A DNA stretch of 64,000 bases, taken from Acridotheres tristis. Its lineage: Eukaryota > Chordata > Aves > Passeriformes > Sturnidae. A model generated the notes under the pieces. It searched no databases and was not told where the DNA came from. It saw nothing but the letters and a program-made list of their open reading frames with translations. Every line of letters begins with the position of its first letter. The stretch's first letter is position 1. The stretch covers positions 7,577,001-7,641,000 of the forward strand of contig CM072908.1 in assembly GCA_037013685.1 (NCBI GenBank), given 5' to 3'. A program made the translations under genes and the position numbers. Of this stretch, positions 59,301-63,200 are shown in pieces.

Positions 59301-60215
59301 CTGTCCTGATACCACAGGATTAATGGGACTTTTTTTCCCTATTAATTTGTAGAAACAACCTGCTTCTTCCAAGCCAAGAGAGCTCTGGGAGAGCTTTCCT
59401 GCCTTGCCCTGCCTCTCCTCCTCTTTCCCACCAGCAGTGCCACCTCTGTTCCCTCAAAACTTACAAGAAGCATCAAAATCAGTTCCCAAGGATAAGCGTT
59501 TCGGCAAAGAGGAGTGTAAGAGCTGAAGAAAAGACAAGTCCAGACACCCTGACTAGGACAGATGAGCCTGTGTATCTGTCCTGACATTAGAGAAGTCCCA
59601 GTTCTGCCACCCTTGAGTTCCATGAGCCAGTGCTATTCCTAGTCCTCCTTCTTAATAATGAAGTGGTTCCTTACAAAGCTCAAGTCCTGCAACAGGAATA
59701 CTAGAAGTTGCCTACAGCTCTGACTTTTGTGGGATAAGAGCAAACGACATTCAGCAATGCAATGGTGACATAACCAGGTGTATCACACAAGAAAGGCAGG
59801 AACTGGGAAGTTTGCTTTGCTCCAAGTTGGAAAAGCAGGATTTTCTCAGGTGACACCTTCAGGAAACAGAATCCACTGACTCGTCTGGGAAATATTCTGA
59901 AAAAGTTTCTAATGACGTGAGAAGGCAAGGGAATCCCACAAATCCCTGGCAATAATTCCTAGAGGTTCTCCTCCCCCGGGGGTGCGGGGTGGTTAACAGG
60001 AGCAGTGACCCTGGGGTGAAGTCAATGTCACTCAGTGGTGCAGGCGGCTGTTAGCAGGGTTATGCACGTGCCAGTAGCTACTACAGGGCTGCTTTCCTCC
60101 ACTCAGTTAGTGGGTGAGTCACCTCCACCCCCACCCCCCAGCCAATTAGTGCAGGGTGATAACGAAGGGGCAGGTACTGTACCTGGTGATGGGCAGGTCG
60201 AGGCCCCGCTGCAAA
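2011..60215 (-). CDS. EIF4G3: EIF4G3 gene (eIF4GII), 5' and 3' partial, 24 coding exons
   Basis: The gene encodes the cytoplasmic scaffold of eIF4F, which joins eIF4E, eIF4A, eIF3 and PABP to recruit the 40S ribosome to capped mRNA. Joining 24 exons (2011-2183, 4144-4259, 5445-5668, 7000-7117, 7673-7766, 9297-9391, 10420-10552, 11874-11978, 14039-14275, 14558-14704, 15520-15717, 16697-16867, 21663-21788, 22919-23052, 25338-25587, 27162-27250, 33935-34789, 39931-40033, 44606-44728, 47388-47488, 50783-50897, 51870-52049, 52839-52859, 60183-60215) gives one open frame of 3941 nt, with every internal junction GT/AG and in phase. It is assigned to paralogue 3 rather than EIF4G1 from signatures such as [32 protein letters not shown] and [13 protein letters not shown], recalled from the family. 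The start exon and the C-terminal half of MA3 plus W2 are outside the window. Residue numbers in the exon entries count from the first base of the 33-nt exon. Confidence 0.97.
2184..4143 (-). other. Intron 23
   Basis: About 2 kb separating the two MA3 exons. A short CTG run (gctgctgctgctg) lies near 4003-4016. I see no CR1 tail and no additional exon. Confidence 0.7.
4144..4259 (-). CDS. EIF4G3: EIF4G3 exon 23: entry into MA3
   Basis: Window residues 1218-1256, split Ala then [20 protein letters not shown] and on to [13 protein letters not shown]. The [21 protein letters not shown] segment is the first MA3 helix and is strongly conserved. The upstream PEAPPAPVQ linker differs from the mammalian one (EISAMSAHDKAA, recalled). 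Acceptor tttccaccag|CC, donor AAG|gtaagc, phase 1 in and 0 out. Confidence 0.95.
4260..5444 (-). other. Intron 22
   Basis: 1.2 kb. It contains one truncated CR1 tail on the plus strand (4388-4495). No further exon or RNA gene was seen. Confidence 0.7.
4388..4495 (+). mobile_element. CR1 LINE 3' fragment
   Basis: Shows the CR1 tail order: ggggcttggggcaacctggg, ataggtgcctgcccacagca, ggttggaactggacaag, ccttccaactcaaac and ctgtgatcct. It is truncated at the 5' side, as is usual for avian CR1 copies. Confidence 0.8.
5445..5668 (-). CDS. EIF4G3: EIF4G3 exon 22: linker before MA3
   Basis: Window residues 1143-1217: split Ser, [40 protein letters not shown], then [16 protein letters not shown] and [10 protein letters not shown]. 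It is a charged linker with a predicted helix ([18 protein letters not shown]) ahead of MA3. ELLLDN carries one Leu more than the mammalian KDLLDN as I recall it. Acceptor ctttggcag|T, donor TCTG|gtaatg, phase 2 in and 1 out. Confidence 0.95.
5669..6999 (-). other. Intron 21
   Basis: 1.3 kb, with one long CR1 tail (5962-6191). The remainder is AT-rich and shows no further feature. Confidence 0.7.
5962..6191 (+). mobile_element. CR1 LINE 3' fragment
   Basis: Begins in the 'tttagattagatgtaacaaa' portion of CR1 and runs through cacagggtgcccagagcagc, a 'gggatagtgaaaggtgtgcctgcc' core and 'caacccaaaacattctgtga' to 'ttccatga'. Confidence 0.9.
7000..7117 (-). CDS. EIF4G3: EIF4G3 exon 21: Ser-rich linker
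   Basis: Window residues 1104-1142: split Asp, [38 protein letters not shown], then a split codon (AG|T, Ser). It lies between the MIF4G core and MA3. [11 protein letters not shown] is the conserved anchor; the rest is Ser-rich and variable. Acceptor atctccag|AC, donor ACGAG|gtgagt. The exon was recognised by homology because it is too short for an ATG-initiated reading frame. Confidence 0.93.
7118..7672 (-). other. Intron 20
   Basis: 555 bp, nearly half of it a CR1 insertion (7400-7613). The CR1 end lies only about 60 bp from the donor of exon 20. Confidence 0.75.
7400..7613 (+). mobile_element. CR1 LINE 3' fragment
   Basis: Matches the CR1 tail layout: caggaaaagctcttccccag, agggtgctggcactgcccag and 'cttccagctgaggatattcc', ending 'atgattctatgaa'. 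This is a CR1 subtype different from the 'cccatggcaggg' copies. Confidence 0.85.
7673..7766 (-). CDS. EIF4G3: EIF4G3 exon 20: [10 protein letters not shown] linker
   Basis: Window residues 1073-1103: [20 protein letters not shown] then [11 protein letters not shown] and a split codon. It is part of the region C-terminal to MIF4G; in the EIF4G family this part of the protein overlaps eIF3-binding sequence. Acceptor tttacag|CCC, donor ATGG|gtaagt, phase 0 in and 1 out. Confidence 0.95.
7767..9296 (-). other. Intron 19
   Basis: 1.5 kb without recognisable repeats or coding sequence. Confidence 0.65.
9297..9391 (-). CDS. EIF4G3: EIF4G3 exon 19: linker
   Basis: Window residues 1041-1072: split Gly, [31 protein letters not shown]. 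The [17 protein letters not shown] signature is characteristic of vertebrate EIF4G proteins. Acceptor catcctcag|GT, donor CCAAG|gtaggt, phase 1 in and 0 out. Confidence 0.95.
9392..10419 (-). other. Intron 18
   Basis: About 1 kb. No repeat, exon or RNA gene seen. Confidence 0.65.
10420..10552 (-). CDS. EIF4G3: EIF4G3 exon 18: basic helix after MIF4G
   Basis: Window residues 997-1040: [44 protein letters not shown] plus a split Gly. It holds the end of the MIF4G fold and a long charged helix rich in Glu, Lys and Gln. Acceptor ttccccag|TGC, donor CCGG|gtaaag. Very strongly conserved. Confidence 0.96.
10553..11873 (-). other. Intron 17
   Basis: 1.3 kb. A long CR1 fragment (11499-11845) ends about 30 bp from the donor of exon 17. 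An A-run (about 12) sits next to the acceptor of exon 18 near 10568. Confidence 0.7.
11499..11845 (+). mobile_element. CR1 LINE 3' fragment, longest copy here
   Basis: About 350 bp in CR1 order: 'gaaggactcagggacacc', 'ggctccaggagagcaggaga', 'gggacaagggggaatggctt', 'gaaattctttactgtaagg', 'cctggcacagggtgtccag', 'ccttaaggttctttccaac' and 'tccatgatttcatgc'. Confidence 0.92.
11874..11978 (-). CDS. EIF4G3: EIF4G3 exon 17: MIF4G domain, C-terminal HEAT part
   Basis: Window residues 962-996: [35 protein letters not shown]. These helices belong to the eIF4A-binding MIF4G fold; [15 protein letters not shown] sequence is a family hallmark. Acceptor ctctag|CCC, donor CTG|gtaggt, both phase 0. Confidence 0.96.
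11979..14038 (-). other. Intron 16
   Basis: 2.1 kb of unique-looking sequence without a CR1 tail I could recognise. Confidence 0.65.
14039..14275 (-). CDS. EIF4G3: EIF4G3 exon 16: MIF4G domain, central HEAT repeats
   Basis: Window residues 883-961. It begins [20 protein letters not shown], continues [20 protein letters not shown] and [20 protein letters not shown], and ends [19 protein letters not shown]. This is the core of the MIF4G domain, which contacts eIF4A and [23 protein letters not shown] is near-invariant in eIF4G proteins. Acceptor ttttacag|CCA, donor AAG|gtgggg. Confidence 0.97.
14558..14704 (-). CDS. EIF4G3: EIF4G3 exon 15: MIF4G domain
   Basis: Window residues 834-882: [67 protein letters not shown] is a MIF4G hallmark. 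Acceptor actccag|CTG, donor ACT|gtaagt, both phase 0. It is separated from exon 16 by a 282-bp intron with no visible feature. Confidence 0.97.
14705..15519 (-). other. Intron 14
   Basis: 0.8 kb containing a CR1 tail at 15115-15306. Confidence 0.7.
15115..15306 (+). mobile_element. CR1 LINE 3' fragment
   Basis: Shows 'ccctggcacagggtgcccag', 'gacagggcttggagcaacct', 'gtgtccctgcccatggtagg' and the terminal 'cttctgtgattccatgaa'. Confidence 0.9.
15520..15717 (-). CDS. EIF4G3: EIF4G3 exon 14: start of MIF4G domain
   Basis: Window residues 768-833: [66 protein letters not shown]. This is the N-terminal part of the MIF4G (middle) domain that binds and activates the DEAD-box helicase eIF4A. Acceptor cattcag|GAG, donor ACG|gtaaga, both phase 0. 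No disruption. Confidence 0.97.
15718..16696 (-). other. Intron 13
   Basis: About 1 kb; no repeat or coding sequence recognised. Confidence 0.65.
16697..16867 (-). CDS. EIF4G3: EIF4G3 exon 13: [10 protein letters not shown] linker
   Basis: Window residues 711-767: [57 protein letters not shown]. It is the arginine-rich linker between the eIF4E site and MIF4G, and the [11 protein letters not shown] motif is shared by the family. ITVCVKED has Cys where I recall Ser in human. Acceptor tcctag|TTG, donor CAG|gtgaga, both phase 0. Confidence 0.95.
18290..18345 (-). mobile_element. Old CR1-like trace
   Basis: Only 'cttggaaaagatctctaaga' and 'tcatcaagtc' are recognisable, which on the minus strand correspond to the 3' tail of a CR1 subtype. 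Highly diverged. Confidence 0.45.
20167..20665. repeat. Imperfect long inverted repeat with exon-like arms
   Basis: The left arm (about 20167-20400) and the reverse complement of the right arm (about 20428-20665) share the same blocks in order: tgtgctgaatg / cgtgctaagtg, then ctgcaaagtgcaga, cccagcatgccctc, cccacccacca, a 'gggta' donor-like site, and ttgcacctttttgta. The centre is near 20412. In each arm a pyrimidine tract and AG precede 'ctgcaaagtgcag', and a GT donor follows. On the minus strand 20488-20598 is exactly 111 nt, open in phase 0 ([12 protein letters not shown]...), flanked by ccgcag and gtaaga. The plus-strand arm (20231-20330) is 100 nt, with a stop in the corresponding frame. 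I do not recognise the family. Confidence 0.7.
21663..21788 (-). CDS. EIF4G3: EIF4G3 exon 12: [11 protein letters not shown] segment
   Basis: Window residues 669-710: [42 protein letters not shown]. It immediately follows the eIF4E-binding exon. Up to GGR it matches EIF4G3 closely; the end NVSGS differs from the mammalian GVP (recalled). I chose the donor GGAAGT|gtgagt as the strongest in phase 0; AGAAAC|gtgtct would drop four residues. Acceptor ggcacag|GTC. Confidence 0.92.
22577..22613. repeat. AT-rich palindrome and direct repeat
   Basis: ttaattgatct (22577-22587) and agatcaattaa (22591-22601) form a perfect 11-bp stem with an aat loop. The 14-mer aattgatctaatag occurs at 22579-22592 and again at 22600-22613. 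Confidence 0.9.
22895..22918 (-). other. EIF4G3: Possible in-frame 3' extension of exon 11
   Basis: Reading past the GACAAG|gtgaga donor of exon 11, the next eight codons (VRGEPIKP) are open and end at a second plausible donor, CCG|gtacgt. The 24-nt segment would keep the frame into exon 12. There is no evidence of use beyond the sequence itself. Confidence 0.35.
22919..23052 (-). CDS. EIF4G3: EIF4G3 exon 11: eIF4E-binding motif
   Basis: Window residues 624-668: split Glu, [44 protein letters not shown]. It contains the canonical eIF4E-binding motif Y-x4-L-hydrophobic as YDREFLL (about residues 636-642), which docks on the dorsal face of eIF4E and competes with 4E-BPs. All key positions (Tyr, Leu, Leu) are present. 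Acceptor ccctatag|AG, donor AAG|gtgaga, phase 1 in and 0 out. Confidence 0.97.
23053..25337 (-). other. Intron 10
   Basis: 2.3 kb, AT-rich between about 24.5 and 25.1 kb, with a short direct duplication at 24736-24780. No coding sequence recognised. Confidence 0.65.
24736..24780. repeat. Short direct duplication
   Basis: The 18-mer tcttcataaataacaaaa occurs at 24736-24753 and 24763-24780, offset by 27 bp. Confidence 0.9.
25338..25587 (-). CDS. EIF4G3: EIF4G3 exon 10: acidic linker
   Basis: Window residues 541-623: [83 protein letters not shown] plus a split codon. An acidic disordered stretch just before the eIF4E site. [16 protein letters not shown] is a conserved EIF4G3 signature. Acceptor tgctccag|CCG, donor CCAG|gtaagt, phase 0 in and 1 out. 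Confidence 0.95.
25588..27161 (-). other. Intron 9
   Basis: 1.6 kb with one CR1 tail (26828-26938). Nothing else recognised. Confidence 0.65.
26828..26938 (+). mobile_element. CR1 LINE 3' fragment
   Basis: 'ctagtggaaggtgtcccttg', 'ccatggcaatggttggaatga' and 'cccttccaactcaaaccagt' followed by ctgtgattctgtga. Confidence 0.88.
27162..27250 (-). CDS. EIF4G3: EIF4G3 exon 9: [11 protein letters not shown] segment
   Basis: Window residues 511-540: split Ala, [29 protein letters not shown]. The [11 protein letters not shown] motif identifies EIF4G3. Acceptor cattgcag|CC, donor ACAGAG|gtgaga, phase 1 in and 0 out. Confidence 0.95.
32339..32367. repeat. Poly(T) tract, about 29 nt
   Basis: An uninterrupted T run; on the minus (sense) strand it is poly(A). 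No retroposed gene body is recognisable beside it. Confidence 0.95.
33508..33660 (+). mobile_element. CR1 LINE 3' fragment
   Basis: 'ccaaggccaggttggacact', 'tagtggaaggtgtccctgcc', 'catggcagggggtggcactg' and 'aaggtccctccaatccaaac', ending 'gaattccatga'. Confidence 0.92.
33935..34789 (-). CDS. EIF4G3: EIF4G3 exon 8: large Ala/Pro/Thr-rich linker exon
   Basis: 855 nt, the largest exon here (window residues 226-510). It starts with a split Glu then [17 protein letters not shown], continues through [18 protein letters not shown], an Ala/Val-rich run, [30 protein letters not shown], a Pro-rich stretch ([16 protein letters not shown]) and [17 protein letters not shown], and ends SSKSPVP plus a split codon. 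It is a disordered linker between the PABP and eIF4E sites. Order and anchors match EIF4G3, but Ala and Pro are much more frequent than I recall in mammals and the exon is GC-rich. Acceptor tttcccag|AA, donor CCCAG|gtaagt. Confidence 0.95.
34991..35115 (+). mobile_element. CR1 LINE internal fragment
   Basis: 'cagtgcctaaagggggctta', 'ggagagaaactttttacatg' and 'ggacaagggggaaggggttaa' followed by actgaaagaggagaga: the CR1 part upstream of the usual tail, cut before the 3' end. Confidence 0.8.
37072..37159 (+). mobile_element. CR1 LINE 3' fragment
   Basis: 'ccactggaaggtgtccctga' and 'aaggtccctccaacccaaac' followed by cattctggcattct. Confidence 0.88.
38080..38145 (+). mobile_element. Short CR1 tail
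   Basis: 'cttggtgatccttacaggtc', 'ccttctggctggaggtgttc' and tgtggttccatgg resemble the last 50-60 bp of a CR1 subtype. Confidence 0.6.
38758..38998 (+). mobile_element. CR1 LINE 3' fragment, diverged
   Basis: 'aggcttcaggttgcgccagg', 'ttccttcatggaaagggtgg', 'taggcactgacctgggcaat', 'ttgaagatctgggagggcgt' and ttccaaccctggtgattctgtga, in CR1 order. Confidence 0.85.
39271..39385 (-). mobile_element. CR1 LINE 3' fragment, reverse orientation
   Basis: Plus-strand text 'aatatcctgaactggcaggg', 'ggatcatcgagtccaactcc' and 'tggtcctgtgcaggaacccc' is the complement of a CR1 tail subtype. Confidence 0.85.
39931..40033 (-). CDS. EIF4G3: EIF4G3 exon 7: SQVPEPVP linker
   Basis: Window residues 192-225: [34 protein letters not shown] plus a split Glu. 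A disordered linker between the PABP-binding exon and the large exon 8. The acceptor is a tandem NAGNAG (ccccccagCAG|GTG); I include the CAG because it gives the family's Gln-Gln at the junction. Using the inner site would start the exon at 40030 and drop one Gln. The donor is CAAG|gtcggt, less canonical than its neighbours. Confidence 0.93.
42303..42356. repeat. Imperfect 29-bp tandem duplication
   Basis: attccaataactttttgatg and attccaacaattttttgatg follow each other with a 29-bp offset. Confidence 0.85.
42745..42840. repeat. G-rich minisatellite, about four units
   Basis: The unit gagcagggtttggttcaggggggt (22-26 bp, variable G-run length) occurs about four times in tandem. The plus strand has runs of 3 to 9 G, so G-quadruplex formation on that strand is possible. 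Confidence 0.9.
44606..44728 (-). CDS. EIF4G3: EIF4G3 exon 6: PABP-binding segment
   Basis: Window residues 151-191: [41 protein letters not shown]. With the KREKKT end of exon 5 it forms the [20 protein letters not shown] segment that binds the RRM region of poly(A)-binding protein in eIF4G proteins, closing the mRNA loop. Acceptor tcctgtag|ATC, donor CTCAG|gtaagg, both phase 0. Confidence 0.96.
45655..45732 (+). mobile_element. CR1 LINE 3' fragment
   Basis: 'gtaattgccccatggcaggg', 'ggagggaatggtctttcggg' and 'tccttccaagccaacccttc' followed by tgggattctggg. Confidence 0.8.
47118..47284 (-). mobile_element. CR1 LINE 3' fragment, reverse orientation
   Basis: Plus-strand order gaatcacaaaattactggtt, tgggatggaaggaaccttaa, ttcaacctggccttggacgc and gggatggggcagccacagct is a reversed CR1 tail. 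It ends about 100 bp from the donor of exon 5. Confidence 0.92.
47388..47488 (-). CDS. EIF4G3: EIF4G3 exon 5: [17 protein letters not shown]
   Basis: Window residues 117-150: split Gly, [33 protein letters not shown]. It contains a Tyr/Pro-rich stretch, a short poly-Gln (QQQQ, one more than I recall in human) and the basic start of the PABP-binding site. Acceptor tgccccag|GA, donor AAACG|gtgagt, phase 1 in and 0 out. Confidence 0.95.
47489..50782 (-). other. Intron 4
   Basis: 3.3 kb with one CR1 tail (48628-48803). Confidence 0.65.
48628..48803 (+). mobile_element. CR1 LINE 3' fragment
   Basis: 'cttggatccctggaaatgtc', 'caaggccaggctagactggg', 'tagtggaagctgtccctgcc' and 'aaggtccttctaacccaaac', then gtgattctatgaa. 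Confidence 0.92.
50783..50897 (-). CDS. EIF4G3: EIF4G3 exon 4: [17 protein letters not shown]
   Basis: Window residues 79-116: [38 protein letters not shown] plus a split Gly. A Pro/Gly/Tyr-rich disordered N-terminal segment matching EIF4G3. The acceptor is tgtcccccccag|TAT with a C-only tract; donor CTATG|gtaagt, phase 0 in and 1 out. Confidence 0.95.
51007..51240 (-). mobile_element. CR1 LINE 3' fragment, reverse orientation
   Basis: Plus-strand order 'gaatcacagaatcatggagt', 'aaggttggaaaagatcttta', 'agatcactgagtccaaccat', 'aagtgccacatccacacatt' and 'tccatgaaggaattttccct'. This is the full-order tail of a CR1 subtype shared with the copies at 51518 and 56566. Confidence 0.93.
51518..51742 (-). 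mobile_element. CR1 LINE 3' fragment, reverse orientation
   Basis: 'gtcatggaagcatttaggct', 'gatgccacatccacacgttt', 'cttccagggatggtgactcc' and 'tccatgaaggaatttttccc'. Same subtype and orientation as the copy at 51007, but more diverged, so probably an independent insertion. Confidence 0.9.
51870..52049 (-). CDS. EIF4G3: EIF4G3 exon 3: [13 protein letters not shown]-terminal exon
   Basis: Window residues 19-78: [60 protein letters not shown]. This is the first large constant exon of EIF4G3. [12 protein letters not shown] and [15 protein letters not shown] separate it from EIF4G1. Acceptor tctcctag|TTT, donor CCACAG|gtaaat, both phase 0, so the upstream microexons can be skipped without a frame change. 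Confidence 0.97.
52050..52838 (-). other. Intron 2
   Basis: 0.8 kb. GC-richer between 52.5 and 52.8 kb, but no exon or repeat recognised there. Confidence 0.65.
52839..52859 (-). CDS. EIF4G3: EIF4G3 exon 2: 21-nt microexon GGFRPIQ
   Basis: Seven codons, GGFRPIQ (window residues 12-18), phase 0 on both sides. Acceptor gttattgaag|GGA, donor ACAG|gtaact. EIF4G1 has a 21-nt microexon of nearly the same sequence (GGFRSLQ, from memory). Neural microexons of this kind in Eif4g1 and Eif4g3, activated by SRRM4 and reported to control synaptic translation, are described in mammals. Identification rests on the peptide, exact splice borders, frame and position directly before FFQRPQ. Confidence 0.9.
52873..52886 (-). 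promoter_or_regulatory. UGC cluster upstream of microexon acceptor
   Basis: On the sense strand the pyrimidine tract before the 21-nt exon reads cttgctgctttcttgctcc, with three TGC motifs about 14 to 27 nt upstream of the acceptor. UGC motifs in this position are the known binding signal of SRRM4 (nSR100) for neural microexons. Binding here is inferred. Confidence 0.6.
56566..56830 (-). mobile_element. CR1 LINE 3' fragment, reverse orientation
   Basis: 'gaattgtagaattgtttagg', 'ttggaaaaaaccctctaaga', 'tcattgagtccatccctaac', 'aggtgccacatccacacatt', 'tccatgaagaaattctccca' and 'ttcctcttgtcctgtccctt'. It extends further into CR1 than the 51-kb copies. Confidence 0.93.
60120..60141 (-). promoter_or_regulatory. 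Intronic G-run downstream of the 33-nt exon
   Basis: On the sense strand ggctggggggtgggggtgga begins about 40 nt after the donor of the 33-nt exon. Intronic G-runs commonly enhance use of nearby donors, and this one could also form a G-quadruplex. A role here is inference. Confidence 0.4.
60183..60215 (-). CDS. EIF4G3: EIF4G3 exon 1 in window: 33-nt exon [11 protein letters not shown]
   Basis: Eleven codons, TTT GCA GCG through CAC CAG ([11 protein letters not shown], window residues 1-11), phase 0 on both sides. Acceptor cctttcctcag|TTT, donor CACCAG|gtacag. The composition fits the N-terminal Pro-rich segment of long EIF4G3 isoforms, and it splices in frame to GGFRPIQ or directly to FFQRPQ. 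It is the most upstream coding exon I can support, and being symmetric it is likely alternative. Confidence 0.82.
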
Positions 60216-63200
60216 CTGAGGAAAGGCGGGAGAAACAAACACAAAAGGAAAGGCACAAAGAGTCAGAAACACCACAACAAACCAAAATGTCACGCTCTAT
60301 GCAAAATAAACCCACAGAAAATAAAATAACAATGACACAGTCAAAGGCTTTGCTGCAGGACAGCGACACACAGGGACTGAGGTGCCACGATGGAGATCAC
60401 TACAGGCACTGTACTGGGAGCTGGGATAAACAGCCAAAGCTGCCCAGGATCCTAAAGGCACTCAGGGATGCAGGCATTCCTTATCCTGCCTGGGAAGAAA
60501 ACATAAAACCAAAACACCAACTTAAAACGAGCAGCAGTGGAGATTCTGAAACTGTTCAAGGTGGAGGTCAATGGTTAAAGCCGTTCTGGGGATTTGGTGG
60601 GAGGGGAGGATGAAGACTCACGGCTGGGAAGAGCCAGGAGGCACAGGGGCCGTGGCACATCCCTGCGAGGCAAAGAGCAGCCACCCCGTGCACACACACC
60701 CCCTGCTACTGCATTTCCAGCTTTATTCCTCCATTGGGATGGCAGCAAAGCCCTCCATAGTGAGTGGGATTTGCTACCCTCTCTGAAAGGGAAGGATCAG
60801 GTTATCCCGGGGAGCTGCAGGGAGAACAGGAGGTCCTGGTTCCCAGCCCTGAGCTCAGGCTACTGAATCATTTCCCACTCACTTGGGCCACACGCAGAGG
60901 AAAATAATCCCATTTTAACATGCTTAGTTGACATTAAAAGCATTTCCCAATAAGGAACTGATTGTTAAAATATAAATAAAAAATGAATGCAAGAAATGGA
61001 AAATATAAATAAAGATGACCAGGTACCCATTTCCAGAGCTGAGTTAGGTGTTGAAACCCTTAATTCTCAGTGTAACGAGCAGAGTTCCCCAATGAGAGCA
61101 GAGAATTCTACTGATAGGAGCTCCAATAATTAACTGCAGTGACCACAATCAGAGTGAATTTTCCCCACTGTGTGCCTCTGCTGTGATGGCTCAGGACAGC
61201 CACCTCTGCTGTCTCAGGGGCTCACTGCAGTTTACTTTCTGCCTCAGATTAGTAGCCAGTGATCAAAACTAACTACTAATTAGTGACTTTCTTAATAAGT
61301 TTTTTTCTATACGGAAAAGTGGGCTTGGGTTCACTTGCAACCCTTCCAGCTCCTCTAATACCACCAAACATGAAGCAAAGCATAAATATTCACTGGTCCA
61401 TTTGATCTTTTCCTTTATAAAGACTTAAATTGCCTAGATTTAAAGATTTCCAAGAGCTACTCTGCTAATCCTGGTGTTTCTATATTCCTTCTACCTTCAC
61501 CTCATGGTGGCACTTGGTGACACTTGGATGAAAGTCATAAAAATCATCAGAAGTGAGTAAATATGGACATCACAGACTGTTCCTGAGACAAGAATTTATA
61601 AAGAAAGATCTGCACTGGTTCATCAAATAATTTTCTCACCCTGGAAAATTTTCCCTAAGCCTTACATTGAAGAATAAAAAGTAAAGCATGGTCATGCTGT
61701 CAAGCTAAAAAGCTAAAATTTGTTTAATAAAAAAGGTATAATCTTTTTAATAAAACAGAAGGACTCAGCCTCTTGGCATCGTCCTGAGGCTCGGGAGAGA
61801 GGAGGGCAGTGGCTCTGTGGATGAAGAGAAACAGGTACCTGGATGAGTCTCCAGAGATAAAAGCACTTCAAGGCCTTATTTTCCCAAAGAACTTCCCCTA
61901 AACCAGCTCAAATACCTTGTGTTTGGGAAAAGGGACTAAAGGTGCCCTGGAAGGGCTGAGCCTTTCCGTGGGGCTGCACGTTCTGTGTTAGACACCAATG
62001 AAAGAAAACAGCCAAAAAGAGAATGTTGGGATGCAGAAACCTTGTACTGCTTCACTTCAGGGCCAAGGCACCTCTCACATCCCTGATGCACAGAAAAGAC
62101 TTGTTCTCACTGTGCCTAAAACAATAACTGGAAGTTTATATCTGAAGAAGCCAAAGTTTATTCCATGGTGGATTGCAATGTGTGTTACAAGAAATAAAAT
62201 AAAAGCTCCAAGTTAGTGAAAAATGCCCTCATCTATCTTGCACTGGTCACCACTGGCTCTTGATTTTAAAATTTTTGAAATAATTCTGTTTGATGGGAAT
62301 TACTCCTGTTAAAGCTGTAAGCAACAGAACAAACTGTAGTCACTGCTGGCTTAAAATAGACACTTTGGATTATTTTTTTCTCTGTTTGATGAAGACAGTA
62401 GATAGGAAAACCTTCTAAATCTTGGGTCCAACCTTCCTGCCCCATACCCCCCACTCCCTACATTCCTGCTCACTGCTCCATGGACTCTCTCCCTGCAGAC
62501 GTTGGGCTGGCACACCTCACCCCTCCTGGATTGCTACAACACCCTCTCCAGCACATCTTTTTTTGACAGAAGTCCTAAAATTGGATCGTTTGTGTTGAGA
62601 TCATGTGGTGCTCATGGCTGGCATGGCCAAGAGCTAATGGGGAATTTTCTGCAGTGCTGAAGGACCTGGATTTTGTTTTCTTTCCCCAGCTGAAGCTTTG
62701 CAATTCCCGCTATGGGAGCGATGCTAACAGGGAGCAAACATAAAGCTGTCTGGATTGCAAAGGCAGCTGTCCTGGGAGGAACAGAAAAGCCTGAGCTCTG
62801 CACTTCCAATGGCCCTTGGATGCAGAACAGGATGAAGGAAGCTCCAGCTCGAGGGAGCGGTTGGATCAATCCTGCCTGCCCACGACAGAAACCCAGGGAT
62901 GGCAAAGCCACCTCGCCACCCTCCTCATCCCCTGCTCACCCTCCCCTCACCACCAAATGGGACGGTTAAAAAATAAACTAGAAAAAAAAATTAAATTACA
63001 AATAAATAAATCAAGTGAAGAACCAAATGCAGGAGTAGCTCAGGCCTGGGCTAGTCTTGCATTTGCTTTGGGGTGGGAGGTGGAATGAGATGTGATGGGT
63101 GGGAGCAGCTTTTAGTCATGGGGTGAGATGGCCACTAGCAGAGCACATGGAAAAACCTGCACACAGGAGAGCTCAGAGCAATACAAACAAGGCTGACCGG

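Larger units (their letters stand above)
52860..60182 (-). other. Intron 1 (between the two microexons)
   Basis: 7.3 kb, the longest intron in the window. It contains one reverse CR1 copy (56566-56830), a T-rich run near 54979-55005 and otherwise unique sequence. I searched for another microexon and cannot support one. Confidence 0.6.

Noticed and set aside
60035..60613. 192-codon plus-strand open frame, Gln/Lys/Thr-rich
   Set aside because: No recognisable domain, low-complexity, and it overlaps the antisense of the 33-nt exon. Length alone is not enough evidence.
62395..62530. Possible CR1 or other repeat ('ccttctaaatcttgggtccaa')
   Set aside because: Only a short resemblance to a CR1 subtype; order and length do not hold up.
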